Positions 1-5,280 of a stretch of DNA of 5,903 nucleotides are shown in pieces (position 1 is the first letter of the stretch; every line of letters starts with the position of its first letter). Below the pieces are notes generated by a model that was given only the letters and a program-made list of their open reading frames with translations, did not search any database and was not told the DNA's origin. The DNA comes from Candidatus Colwellbacteria bacterium GWA2_46_10 (lineage in GTDB: Bacteria > Patescibacteriota > Minisyncoccia > UBA6257 > Colwellbacteraceae). The DNA is taken from contig MHIS01000020.1 of NCBI GenBank assembly GCA_001817635.1, forward strand, positions 21,642 through 27,544. The letters run 5' to 3'. The position numbers and the translations under genes are program-made.

Positions 1-52
1 AGTGTCCCAATTGCTGCTCCGCCTAAATTCTATCCTGCGAGGACTATAGATT

Positions 53-721
53 TCAACTAGTAGCGGTACCCCAGAGCATCTCCTCCCCAGAATCAAATTC
101 CCTGGCGTTCACCATGTGGACGAACTCCTCACCGCTTGAATCCACCGAATTATATTCTCCAAAAGAACCCTTGAGGCTGTTCATTATCTCCCTCGCCTGG
201 AATACAGAAGGAGCCGAGGCCACTATCCGGAGGTTGGCTGCCGTCTTCCCCCCCTTCTTTCTCCCAAAAACAAACTGCGCTACGGCCCCCTCGCCCACTT
301 CATTCACCTTTGAGAAATTGATCTTCTCGAGCGATACCTGAGGCCACGCCTTGCCATCCTTGAAATACGCTCCCAAGTGTTCTCCGCCCGAGTGGAAAAG
401 GTGGTAATCCCTGATCTCACTTAACCCCTTGGTGGGTAAAATACCCCTCGCTTTGCGCCTTGGCATAATTAGATAATAGGCCCTCTCTTTTCCTAAGTGC
501 TGAATTGCCACTTCAAGAACGAACGGAGGCTTAATCGCTCTTATAAAGACGTCTATGTTGATCCCTATTCCCTTAGGGTCTATTTTCAAAACACAAAGAT
601 CCTTCCGATCAAGAAAAGTTTTATGTTTTAAGATCATTGTTACCCTATACAAACCCAGGGCAGCGAGAACAAGTAGAGCACCAGCAGACAAGTTGTATAT
701 CGGATTATCTAACCAGATCAT
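53..721 (-). CDS. Membrane-anchored protein resembling the N-terminal module of CPR type IV secretion/HerA-like ATPases
   Basis: The 222-residue product has one hydrophobic helix at about residues 9-27, then a basic stretch and a soluble domain, so it should sit on the membrane with most of its mass on one side. The block PPFVLEVAIQHLGKERAYYL (65-84), followed by MPRR, and the later GEGAVAQFVF (143-152) plus NLRIVASA (163-170) recall, from memory, the domain that precedes the motor domain in large patescibacterial VirB4/HerA-like ATPases. No Walker A or B motif is present, and the protein stops (TGA) where that family would continue, so it is either a stand-alone relative or a truncated copy. 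The start is ATG at 719-721. The AAAGGT just upstream is only about 2 nt from the ATG, too close to be an SD, and a TATAAT box lies 9 nt upstream. It follows the nucleotidyltransferase gene by 46 nt. The ORF is convincing; the family link is moderate. Confidence 0.72.
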   Translation of the reverse strand: MIWLDNPIYNLSAGALLVLAALGLYRVTMILKHKTFLDRKDLCVLKIDPKGIGINIDVFIRAIKPPFVLEVAIQHLGKERAYYLIMPRRKARGILPTKGLSEIRDYHLFHSGGEHLGAYFKDGKAWPQVSLEKINFSKVNEVGEGAVAQFVFGRKKGGKTAANLRIVASAPSVFQAREIMNSLKGSFGEYNSVDSSGEEFVHMVNAREFDSGEEMLWGTATS

Positions 722-730
722 TACCTTTTA

Positions 731-736
731 ATTATA
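731..736 (-). promoter_or_regulatory. Consensus -10 box for the membrane-anchored gene (near-leaderless start)
   Basis: The minus strand reads TATAAT here, a perfect -10 hexamer, in the 46-nt gap before the ATG at 721. A transcript starting 6-8 nt downstream would have a 5' leader of only about 2-4 nt. The best -35 candidate is weak (TTTGCG, 753-758, 16-nt spacer). The call rests on the exact hexamer and its position, so it is tentative. Confidence 0.45.
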
Positions 737-767
737 ACTCCTGCCACCGATACGCAAAGTGTGTACT

Positions 768-1469
768 TTAGTTTACTTTCTCTTTCTCTGGTAAATTTAC
801 CAAAGAATGAGCCACATCTATGTCTTCTGGGTAACCTATCGGATGCCAGAACTTGGCTCTTACAACTTTTATCTTACGCTTCAATGCCCAGTTACCTATC
901 TGCAAAGGCAAGTTAAATTCTCCATTTGGCAACTGCACTCTTGGAATATCAAATATCTCTTGGTTTAAAAGGTATACTCCTATGTTTACCAAATTTGAAG
1001 GTGGATCTAAACGTTTTTCCAGAATGTCGGTCAGATACCCATTGTCATCAACCAAACACACTCCAAATTCTTCTGGATTACCAACCTCTTTTGCTAGAAC
1101 TACCGGAGCCTTTAACTTAACTAAAGCGTCCAAATCGTCCTGGTGGTATAGGTCATCTGCGTATAGGGATAGGAAGTCCCCGTCTTTAATTGCCGACCTA
1201 GCGATATCCAACGCATGCCCCGTTCCAAGAGGAGCATCCTGAACTACGTACTTAATGGGTATACCGTTGAACGAGTCTCCAAAGTATTTAATGATTTTTT
1301 CCTTTTGATATCCGACAACTAAAATTATCTCATCGACAACCTTTGGGAGAATGCCCAAGGTATATTCCAAAATAGGTTTGCCGTTAACCTTCACCATCGC
1401 TTTAGGTAGATCGTTAGTTAACGGTCTTAACCTCTTCCCCACACCGGCTGCGAGAATAACTGCCTGCAT
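768..1469 (-). CDS. Sugar-1-phosphate nucleotidyltransferase (NTP_transferase family)
   Basis: A single-domain, 233-residue enzyme of the family that joins a sugar-1-phosphate to an NTP to give an NDP-sugar and pyrophosphate, in the cytoplasm. The signature loop LAAGVGKRLRPLT (6-18) binds the nucleotide and is followed by PKAM with the conserved Lys23. QDAPLGTGHAL (77-87) matches the base-recognition segment and YADD (103-106) carries the metal-binding Asp. EFGV (134-137), EK (151-152), NIGVYL (162-167) and IGYPEDI (211-217) follow in family order. There is no C-terminal hexapeptide-repeat domain, so it is not a full-length GlmU. Whether it uses glucose-, mannose- or another sugar-phosphate, and UTP, dTTP or GTP, cannot be read from the sequence. 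The ATG at 1467-1469 lies 3 nt after the stop of the DUF167 gene with no clear SD, suggesting translation within an operon. By eye it is more AT-rich (about 40% GC) than its neighbours. Confidence 0.92.
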   Translation of the reverse strand: MQAVILAAGVGKRLRPLTNDLPKAMVKVNGKPILEYTLGILPKVVDEIILVVGYQKEKIIKYFGDSFNGIPIKYVVQDAPLGTGHALDIARSAIKDGDFLSLYADDLYHQDDLDALVKLKAPVVLAKEVGNPEEFGVCLVDDNGYLTDILEKRLDPPSNLVNIGVYLLNQEIFDIPRVQLPNGEFNLPLQIGNWALKRKIKVVRAKFWHPIGYPEDIDVAHSLVNLPEKEKVN

Positions 1470-1472
1470 TGT

Positions 1473-1694
1473 TTAAATCGAAATGATATTAACTATTTTT
1501 CGCTTAGACCTCAACCCGGATAGTATTTCTACCCTACTCTCCGAAACGCCGAAGTGCTCTGAAATGGCTTTAATCAACTCTTTATTTGCCTTCCCCTTCT
1601 CCGGCCGAGAGTGTAAATAAGCCTTAAACAAAGAACCAGCCTGCTCTATACGCGCCTTGTTTGAACCAGTATGCACCTCCACGTCTATTTTCAT
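1473..1694 (-). CDS. DUF167 / YggU-family (UPF0235) small protein
   Basis: A 73-residue protein matching the DUF167/YggU family over its whole length. It has an N-terminal beta strand (KIDVEVHTGS), the signature PEKGKANKELIKAISEHFGV (31-50), and the closing strand segment VEILSGLRSKRKIVNI (55-70) with the conserved SG..S..K pattern. Members are small soluble alpha/beta proteins with no settled biochemical role. It lies 3 nt after the stop of nfo (TAA 1698-1700) and 3 nt before the nucleotidyltransferase, so it is almost certainly co-transcribed with both. The ATG at 1692-1694 has only a distant purine run (AAAGGGG, about 12 nt away), so re-initiation after nfo is likely. At 73 residues it is at the short end for the family, but the core motif is complete. 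Confidence 0.9.
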   Translation of the reverse strand: MKIDVEVHTGSNKARIEQAGSLFKAYLHSRPEKGKANKELIKAISEHFGVSESRVEILSGLRSKRKIVNIISI

Positions 1695-1697
1695 GGA

Positions 1698-2534
1698 TTA
1701 AAACAACCCCTTTAATATGTCTAGATTGCGTTTGTCCGGCCCCATTCCATCAAACCCTGGAACCTCCAAAATCCAAGAAGCGTGTCCCAGCCTTTGTTCC
1801 TTAGCCAAGTTGCGAAACCCCTCCAGGCCTATTTCCCCTTCCCCCAAATTCTCGTGTCGGTCGCTTCCTGATCCAAACTTTGTCTTTGAGTCATTTACAT
1901 GTAAAGCAACCAAGTTCTCCATCCCTATTTGCCTATCCCATTCGTCAAAAAATGTCTTGATGCTAGGGGGCGTAAAATCGAGTATACCCGCCTCAAAGGC
2001 ATGGGCCGTATCAAGACACATCCCCACTCTCTTTGAATCCACCTTTTTGTATAGATCCACTAACTCTTCCAAAGTTGAACCGATTTTTCCTCCCCCGCCG
2101 GAGGCGTTTTCCATAATCAGCTTTGCGGAGCCTTTCACTTTTTGAAGAACTTCCTTCATGCCCATCACAATTCTTGCTCTCATGCCCTCTTTGTCCTCCC
2201 TTGAGGCTCCTATGTGAAAAATCAAACCGTCCGCTCCCAGAGCACAAGCAATTTCAAGGTGCGAGGCTAAATTATCTACGGACTTCTTGTACAGATCTAG
2301 GCTACCGGCCAGATTTACCAAATACGCAGCGTGTAGATATACACTTTGCACTCCGCTTTTGGAAATAGCTTCTTTGTACCTTTGGATATTCTCCGCTGAA
2401 GGCGCGTTCGCCTTCCATTGGCGAGGCGAGGCTCCGAACATCTGAATGGTGTTTGCCCCTAGCTCCAGAGCTTTCTCTGCGACTTTATAGTGTCCACCTG
2501 CGGCGGACACATGCACTCCAAGATAGGGTTTCAC
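1698..2534 (-). CDS. nfo: Deoxyribonuclease IV (AP endonuclease IV)
   Basis: Endonuclease IV, a TIM-barrel trinuclear-zinc enzyme that cuts DNA 5' of abasic sites and removes 3' blocking groups in base excision repair. Every metal ligand of the family appears in order: H68 (YLHAAY), H107 (IFHIGA), E142 (MENASG), D175 and H178 (CLDTAHAFEAG), H212 (LHVNDSK), D225 and H227 (SDRHENLGEG), and E257 (ILEVPG). At 278 residues it is full length. The start is GTG (2532-2534), not ATG: the conserved first strand YLGVHVSAAGG begins at residue 4, which leaves no room for a later start. The GTG overlaps the TGA of the upstream DUF5652-type gene (GTGA, 2531-2534), so translation is probably coupled; upstream there is only an AAGAAG purine run. 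It heads the repair part of the minus-strand cluster. Confidence 0.97.
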   Translation of the reverse strand: MKPYLGVHVSAAGGHYKVAEKALELGANTIQMFGASPRQWKANAPSAENIQRYKEAISKSGVQSVYLHAAYLVNLAGSLDLYKKSVDNLASHLEIACALGADGLIFHIGASREDKEGMRARIVMGMKEVLQKVKGSAKLIMENASGGGGKIGSTLEELVDLYKKVDSKRVGMCLDTAHAFEAGILDFTPPSIKTFFDEWDRQIGMENLVALHVNDSKTKFGSGSDRHENLGEGEIGLEGFRNLAKEQRLGHASWILEVPGFDGMGPDKRNLDILKGLF

Positions 2535-2851
2535 TTCTTGTTTTTCTTCTTCAGAGACTTTTTAATATCCTCAACCTTATCTCCTCCAACTTTGGTAATG
2601 CTTGGCATTTTAATGTGAAGAATCTTTCTTTTAGGACTTTTGCTCATATAGAACAGGTAGAAAGCGGGTAACAACCCAGCGCTGTTTACCAGAATCAGCA
2701 ATACAAACCAGAATACATCCCTGCTGCGCGCCGCCCTCCACAATGCAAGGCTCTTCCAGATAAGATCCCATATCTGTATTAAAACTATCAGCGCTAACTG
2801 TTCGTTACTTAACCCCCCAATCAGTCCCCCTCCAAAGATATCCATATCCAT
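2531..2851 (-). CDS. DUF5652-like small two-helix membrane protein
   Basis: A small integral membrane protein of unknown function with two hydrophobic helices (about residues 18-37 and 46-69), joined by a short basic loop containing the family-like ALWRAARSRD stretch. A lysine-rich tail follows (SKSPKRK, then a terminal SLKKKNKK). The pattern IWDLIWKSLALWRAAR...FWFVLLILVNSAGLLPAFYL matches what I recall of DUF5652, which is frequent in Patescibacteria; the 35-residue basic tail seems longer than usual. The frame is open up to an ATG at 2947, but that start would add 32 residues and overlap the divergent guaB1 gene. ATG 2849-2851 gives 106 residues, close to the family size; ATG 2843-2845 is also possible. 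GGAG lies 14 nt before the chosen ATG, too far for a typical SD. The TGA stop overlaps the GTG start of nfo. By the positive-inside rule the Arg/Lys segments should face the cytoplasm. Confidence 0.78.
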   Translation of the reverse strand: MDMDIFGGGLIGGLSNEQLALIVLIQIWDLIWKSLALWRAARSRDVFWFVLLILVNSAGLLPAFYLFYMSKSPKRKILHIKMPSITKVGGDKVEDIKKSLKKKNKK

Positions 2852-2912
2852 ATTGTGCCATAAAGCTCCGCTCCACAGAAATCCTTGCAAGAAAAGCTTC
2901 TTCACTCCAAGA

Positions 2913-2918
2913 TATAAC
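2913..2918 (+). promoter_or_regulatory. Possible -10 box for guaB1 in the divergent intergenic gap
   Basis: TATAAC, one mismatch from the consensus -10, lies 14 nt before the guaB1 ATG (2933). A start 6-7 nt downstream would leave a leader of about 8 nt with no SD. No good -35 stands 16-18 nt upstream. The gap between the two divergent genes is only 81 nt, so both promoters must lie in it or overlap coding sequence. Weak evidence. Confidence 0.3.
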
Positions 2919-2932
2919 TGCAACAAATACAC

Positions 2933-4372
2933 ATGCGGTTTCTGCACACGGAAGATGAAGGCAAAGAAGTAACCTACGAAGACGCCTTTCTAGTACCCCA
3001 GTACTCTGAGGTACGTTCGCGTATGGACGTCGACATCACTCCTCCCGATGAGACCGGAGCTACTATCCCCATAGTGGTCGCCAATATGACATCCGCCGCC
3101 GGCAAGAGAATGGCGGAAACCGTAACGAGGCGCGGCGGGCTCGTTATGCTCACCCAAGATATGCCTCTCGAGAAGATCAAAGAAGTCGTCATGTATCTCA
3201 AAACCCGCCACCCTGTATTTGAAACCCCCGTAGTTTTGGAAGAATCAGAATCCGTTCAAACGGCTCTCAACTTGGTACACAAACGTTCCCACGGAGGAAT
3301 TGTGATTGTAGATAAGGAGAACAAACCGGTTGGTATCTTCACCGAAACAGACGCCAAGGGAAAAGACCGTTTCACTCCTTTAAAGAATGTGATGGCAACC
3401 GACATTATTTCCTCCGGAGAAAACACCACCCCAGAGGAAGCGTTTGAGAAACTTTACCAAAGTCACGTTTCCCTTCTCCCCATTATCAAAAACTCCGGAG
3501 AGCTCTTGGGCGTCATGACCAAAGAAGGAGCGGTGCGCTCCAAAATATACAAACCAGCCCTCAATACAAAAAGTGAATTCATCACCGCCGTTGCTATGGG
3601 GGTCAGCAACGGCACCGAAGAGCGCGCTAAGGCGTTAATGGATATGGGAGTAGACATCTTTATGGTGGACACCGCCCACGGACACTCCAAGAGGTTAATT
3701 GATGCCGTAAAGACAGTACGCCACACTATTGGCAAAGATAAAATTATTTACGCAGGAACCGTTGTTACGGCGCAGGGCGTGGAGGATCTAGTGAATGCGG
3801 GTGCCAATATCGTTAAAGTAGGTATCGGCTCTGGAGGCAGTTGTATCACCAGGGTTGCAACCGGAAACGGCAGACCCCAACTCTCCGCAACTATTGAATG
3901 CTCCAAGCAAGCTAGAAGAATGGGAGCACATATCTGGGCAGATGGCGGAATCCGACAGCCCCGAGATTTGGCTCTGGCTATTGCCGCGGGAGCAGCCAGT
4001 ACTATGTTCGCGACCATCTTCGTCGGTACACACGAGAGCCCCGGAGACATTCAAAGAGACGAGGATGGGAATTTATACAAAGTGAATTTTGGTATGGCCT
4101 CAGGTAGAGCGGTCCGAGAAAGATTTAAAGACCAAAAACCCATCGATCTGGCCATGCGTCAATATTTCGAGGAGGGCATTAGTGAAGGAAAAATATACCT
4201 TAAGGAAGGCACAACCGGAGTGGAGGATATAATTGACCGTTTGGTGGCAGGATTAAGAAGCGCTATGAGTTACGCGGGGGCAACCAACCTCAATGAATTT
4301 CACGAGAAAGCCATTATCGGGATCCAAACCAACGCCGCCCTCAAAGAAGGCGAACCACTTCTTGAACATTAA
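2933..4372 (+). CDS. guaB1: GuaB1-type GMP reductase / IMPDH-related protein with CBS domains
   Basis: A 479-residue member of the IMPDH/GMP reductase superfamily. The (beta/alpha)8 barrel is split by a Bateman module of two CBS domains at about residues 97-205. Catalytic landmarks are VDTAHGHS (245-252), the Cys loop GIGSGGSC with C304, WADGGIR (335-341) and ESPGD (368-372). The loop after the Cys reads TGNGRPQLSATIEC, the form typical of GMP reductases and of actinobacterial GuaB1 rather than true IMPDH. The N-terminus (MRFL..., TIPIVVANMT, KRMAETVTRRGG) also closely recalls mycobacterial GuaB1, which has been characterised as an NADPH-dependent GMP reductase (GMP to IMP plus ammonia) with CBS control. 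I infer the same purine-recycling role, with nucleotides binding the CBS pair. The ATG at 2933 fits the family N-terminus; there is no SD. It diverges from the nfo cluster and its TAA overlaps the stop of the convergent alkyltransferase gene. Misannotation as guaB is likely. Confidence 0.93.
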   Translation: MRFLHTEDEGKEVTYEDAFLVPQYSEVRSRMDVDITPPDETGATIPIVVANMTSAAGKRMAETVTRRGGLVMLTQDMPLEKIKEVVMYLKTRHPVFETPVVLEESESVQTALNLVHKRSHGGIVIVDKENKPVGIFTETDAKGKDRFTPLKNVMATDIISSGENTTPEEAFEKLYQSHVSLLPIIKNSGELLGVMTKEGAVRSKIYKPALNTKSEFITAVAMGVSNGTEERAKALMDMGVDIFMVDTAHGHSKRLIDAVKTVRHTIGKDKIIYAGTVVTAQGVEDLVNAGANIVKVGIGSGGSCITRVATGNGRPQLSATIECSKQARRMGAHIWADGGIRQPRDLALAIAAGAASTMFATIFVGTHESPGDIQRDEDGNLYKVNFGMASGRAVRERFKDQKPIDLAMRQYFEEGISEGKIYLKEGTTGVEDIIDRLVAGLRSAMSYAGATNLNEFHEKAIIGIQTNAALKEGEPLLEH

Positions 4373-4623
4373 AGCGCTCCCTCCCTTTTCAAAATAGCTT
4401 TTTTCTTAGCCGTACCGTGAGCGTACCCACCCACTGTACCATCTGATTTAATAACCCTGTGGCAGGGAACGTTAGGGTTTTCGTTTTTATTCATAATATT
4501 ACCCACCGCCCTATACGCACGAGGGCTACCAGCAAGCACAGCTACTTGCTCGTAACTTAAAGTCTTCCCCCTCGGGATACCGGCTACTACTGTCAACGCC
4601 CTCTCACTAAAACTTATTTTCAT
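4369..4623 (-). CDS. Single-domain MGMT-family DNA alkyltransferase
   Basis: The DNA-binding and active-site domain of O6-alkylguanine-DNA alkyltransferases, which move an alkyl group from guanine to their own cysteine. Visible parts are the helix-turn-helix region IPRGKTLSYEQVAVLAGSPR, the Arg-finger segment YRAVGNIM, the acceptor motif PCHRVIKSDG and the closing GGY...KKKAILKREGA. The acceptor Cys is present, unlike in alkyltransferase-like (ATL) proteins, where Trp usually replaces it, so chemistry is possible. The N-terminal Ada/Ogt-type domain is missing, as in other short family members. I choose the ATG at 4621-4623 (84 residues, Cys54). The frame continues to an ATG at 4638, but a TATAAT box lies inside that extension and would place the transcript start at or beside the chosen ATG. 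It follows a terminator, so it is probably transcribed alone. The family is secure; activity versus an ATL-like signalling role is less so. Confidence 0.9.
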   Translation of the reverse strand: MKISFSERALTVVAGIPRGKTLSYEQVAVLAGSPRAYRAVGNIMNKNENPNVPCHRVIKSDGTVGGYAHGTAKKKAILKREGAL

Positions 4624-4629
4624 AAGACT

Positions 4630-4635
4630 ATTATA
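4630..4635 (-). promoter_or_regulatory. Consensus -10 box of the alkyltransferase gene (predicted leaderless)
   Basis: The minus strand reads TATAAT, then AGTCTT, then the ATG at 4623. The usual 6-7 nt from -10 to start site puts transcription on the A of this ATG or next to it, so the mRNA should be leaderless. The -35 is weak (CTGAGC, 4652-4657, 16-nt spacer) and falls within the upstream gene's terminator hairpin. Confidence 0.5.
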
Positions 4636-4638
4636 CAT

Positions 4639-4673
4639 AAAAACACGGGGGGCTCAGCTTACGCCTCGCCCCC
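4639..4673 (-). terminator. Rho-independent terminator of the unrecognised 172-aa gene
   Basis: On the minus strand, GGGGGC (4668-4673) pairs perfectly with GCCCCC (4648-4653) across a 14-nt loop that can add an AG/CT pair. CGTG and a run of five T (4639-4643) follow. It starts 20 nt after the stop of the 172-aa gene and ends 3 nt before the -10 box of the next gene, so it insulates the two units. Confidence 0.75.
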
Positions 4674-4678
4674 TTGGT

Positions 4679-4695
4679 TGATCACCTCCTGATCA
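4679..4695 (-). repeat. Perfect inverted repeat with an anti-SD-complementary loop at the stop codon
   Basis: TGATCA (4690-4695), GGAGG (4685-4689), TGATCA (4679-4684) on the minus strand: a six-base stem with a five-base loop. The TGA stop of the 172-aa gene forms the first three bases of the stem. Within it, AGGAGGTGATC (4680-4690) is an 11-nt perfect complement of the usual 16S rRNA 3' tail. No gene start lies at a proper distance: the overlapping GTG opens only an 8-codon frame. Function unknown. Confidence 0.7.
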
Positions 4696-5211
4696 GTTTG
4701 ATACTACAAGAACTTCTTCCTCGTCATTGATGTATGACGAGACCTTCGGCAACTCCAACAGCATCCTCTGGATCACACTGGCTGGGATGTGGTCTTCAGT
4801 AAGGGGACCCTCACTAGGAGTGTTATACGCGCTCTCCCAGAGAGGCTGCCTTCCCCACTCCATAACCCTGAGTTGGTCCCCATCGAGCCACCACAATGCC
4901 TGGAAGCTGAACTGCGCCTCCTGGATCTTCTGGGGAAGAGTTCGTGGAGTGGTCACCACGCTCACCTCTACCATGAATTCCACAAGGTGCCTTGTGGGAT
5001 CTTCTCCCACCAGGCGGTACTTCCATGCGTCCCCCCACCGCCGTGCGTGCTCTTGGCACACCGCAGCAGCGAGAGTGAACACCTCGTCACGGTAGAAAGG
5101 ATCCACCGCAGAGAGTTCTTTTTTAGGGAGGGTAATTTTCCCTCCCGGATGCGAAATCTGAACCCAACTGCCCCTCACGGAGTAGTCGGATACATAAACA
5201 CTACGTGACAC
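4693..5211 (-). CDS. Hypothetical protein, 172 aa, unrecognised family
   Basis: I do not recognise this protein. It is soluble-looking, with no signal peptide or membrane helix. It has seven Trp (16, 59, 63, 107, 108, 119, 125) and an acidic C-terminal stretch (NDEEEV, 162-167). A mixed alpha/beta fold seems likely: helix at 41-60, strands at 63-68 and 75-88, helix at 93-104, strands around 105-119, helix at 137-155. The strand is supported by a GTG start (5209-5211) preceded at 4 nt by TAAGGAGG, an eight-base perfect SD, plus a good promoter upstream and a strong terminator downstream. The overlapping plus-strand frames lack such signals and have Ser/His/Arg/Cys-rich products. GC is near 58-60% in the stretch I counted (4801-4920), above the neighbours, which hints at different expression or origin. 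It is probably a monocistronic, well-translated unit, given the strong SD and its own terminator. Confidence 0.82.
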   Translation of the reverse strand: MSRSVYVSDYSVRGSWVQISHPGGKITLPKKELSAVDPFYRDEVFTLAAAVCQEHARRWGDAWKYRLVGEDPTRHLVEFMVEVSVVTTPRTLPQKIQEAQFSFQALWWLDGDQLRVMEWGRQPLWESAYNTPSEGPLTEDHIPASVIQRMLLELPKVSSYINDEEEVLVVSN

Positions 5212-5232
5212 GACTCCTCCTTAGTTGAGTCG
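5211..5232 (-). promoter_or_regulatory. 5' leader hairpin displaying the SD of the 172-aa gene
   Basis: On the minus strand CGACTC (5227-5232) pairs perfectly with GAGTCG (5211-5216), leaving a ten-base loop AACTAAGGAG. The SD TAAGGAGG (5216-5223) lies almost wholly in the loop, and the first G of the GTG start closes the stem. The predicted transcript start (about 5231) falls at the foot of the stem, so the mRNA would begin with this hairpin. It could stabilise the 5' end, present or gate the SD, or be a DNA operator. Confidence 0.6.
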
Positions 5233-5237
5233 CCGTT

Positions 5238-5266
5238 ACGATACCACAAAAGCGAGGGTTAGTAAA
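5238..5266 (-). promoter_or_regulatory. Promoter of the 172-aa gene (-35 and extended -10)
   Basis: The -35 is TTTACT (5261-5266, 4 of 6 consensus). After a 17-nt spacer comes the -10 TATCGT (5238-5243, 4 of 6), preceded by TGG, which makes it an extended -10. The predicted start is near 5231. The promoter lies just past the stop of the PH-domain gene. Confidence 0.55.
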
Positions 5267-5280
5267 GCCCTACAGCCCTC
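5248..5280 (-). terminator. Possible weak terminator of the PH-domain gene
   Basis: On the minus strand GAGGG (5276-5280, inside the last codons) can pair with CCCTC (5254-5258) over a 17-nt loop with two further inner pairs. GCTTTTGT follows. The stem is short, it begins in coding sequence and it overlaps the next gene's -35, so read-through is plausible. Confidence 0.35.

Noticed and set aside
1..52. A further minus-strand gene at the left edge
   Set aside because: One frame is open for the 52 nt but has no recognisable start or SD, and the stretch is too short to support a call.
53..55. UGA read as glycine, as in Gracilibacteria and SR1
   Set aside because: The frame reaches TAG three codons later, and the other genes have no internal UGA and use UGA as an ordinary stop.
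2852..2947. Longer DUF5652-type protein starting at 2947 (138 aa)
   Set aside because: It overlaps the divergent guaB1 start and its promoter region, has no start signal, and adds 32 residues not expected for the family.
2933..4372. Annotation as ordinary IMP dehydrogenase (guaB)
   Set aside because: The loop after the catalytic Cys and the N-terminal block follow GuaB1/GMP reductase, although barrel and CBS layout are shared with IMPDH.
4676..4690. Sequence resembling the 3' end of 16S rRNA on the plus strand
   Set aside because: Only about 15 nt match and no rRNA precedes it. It is better explained as the complement of an SD-like element on the minus strand.
4727..5208. Plus-strand open frames (122 and 139 aa) opposite the 172-aa gene
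   Set aside because: They lack promoter, SD and plausible composition, whereas the minus strand has promoter, SD, start and terminator in order.
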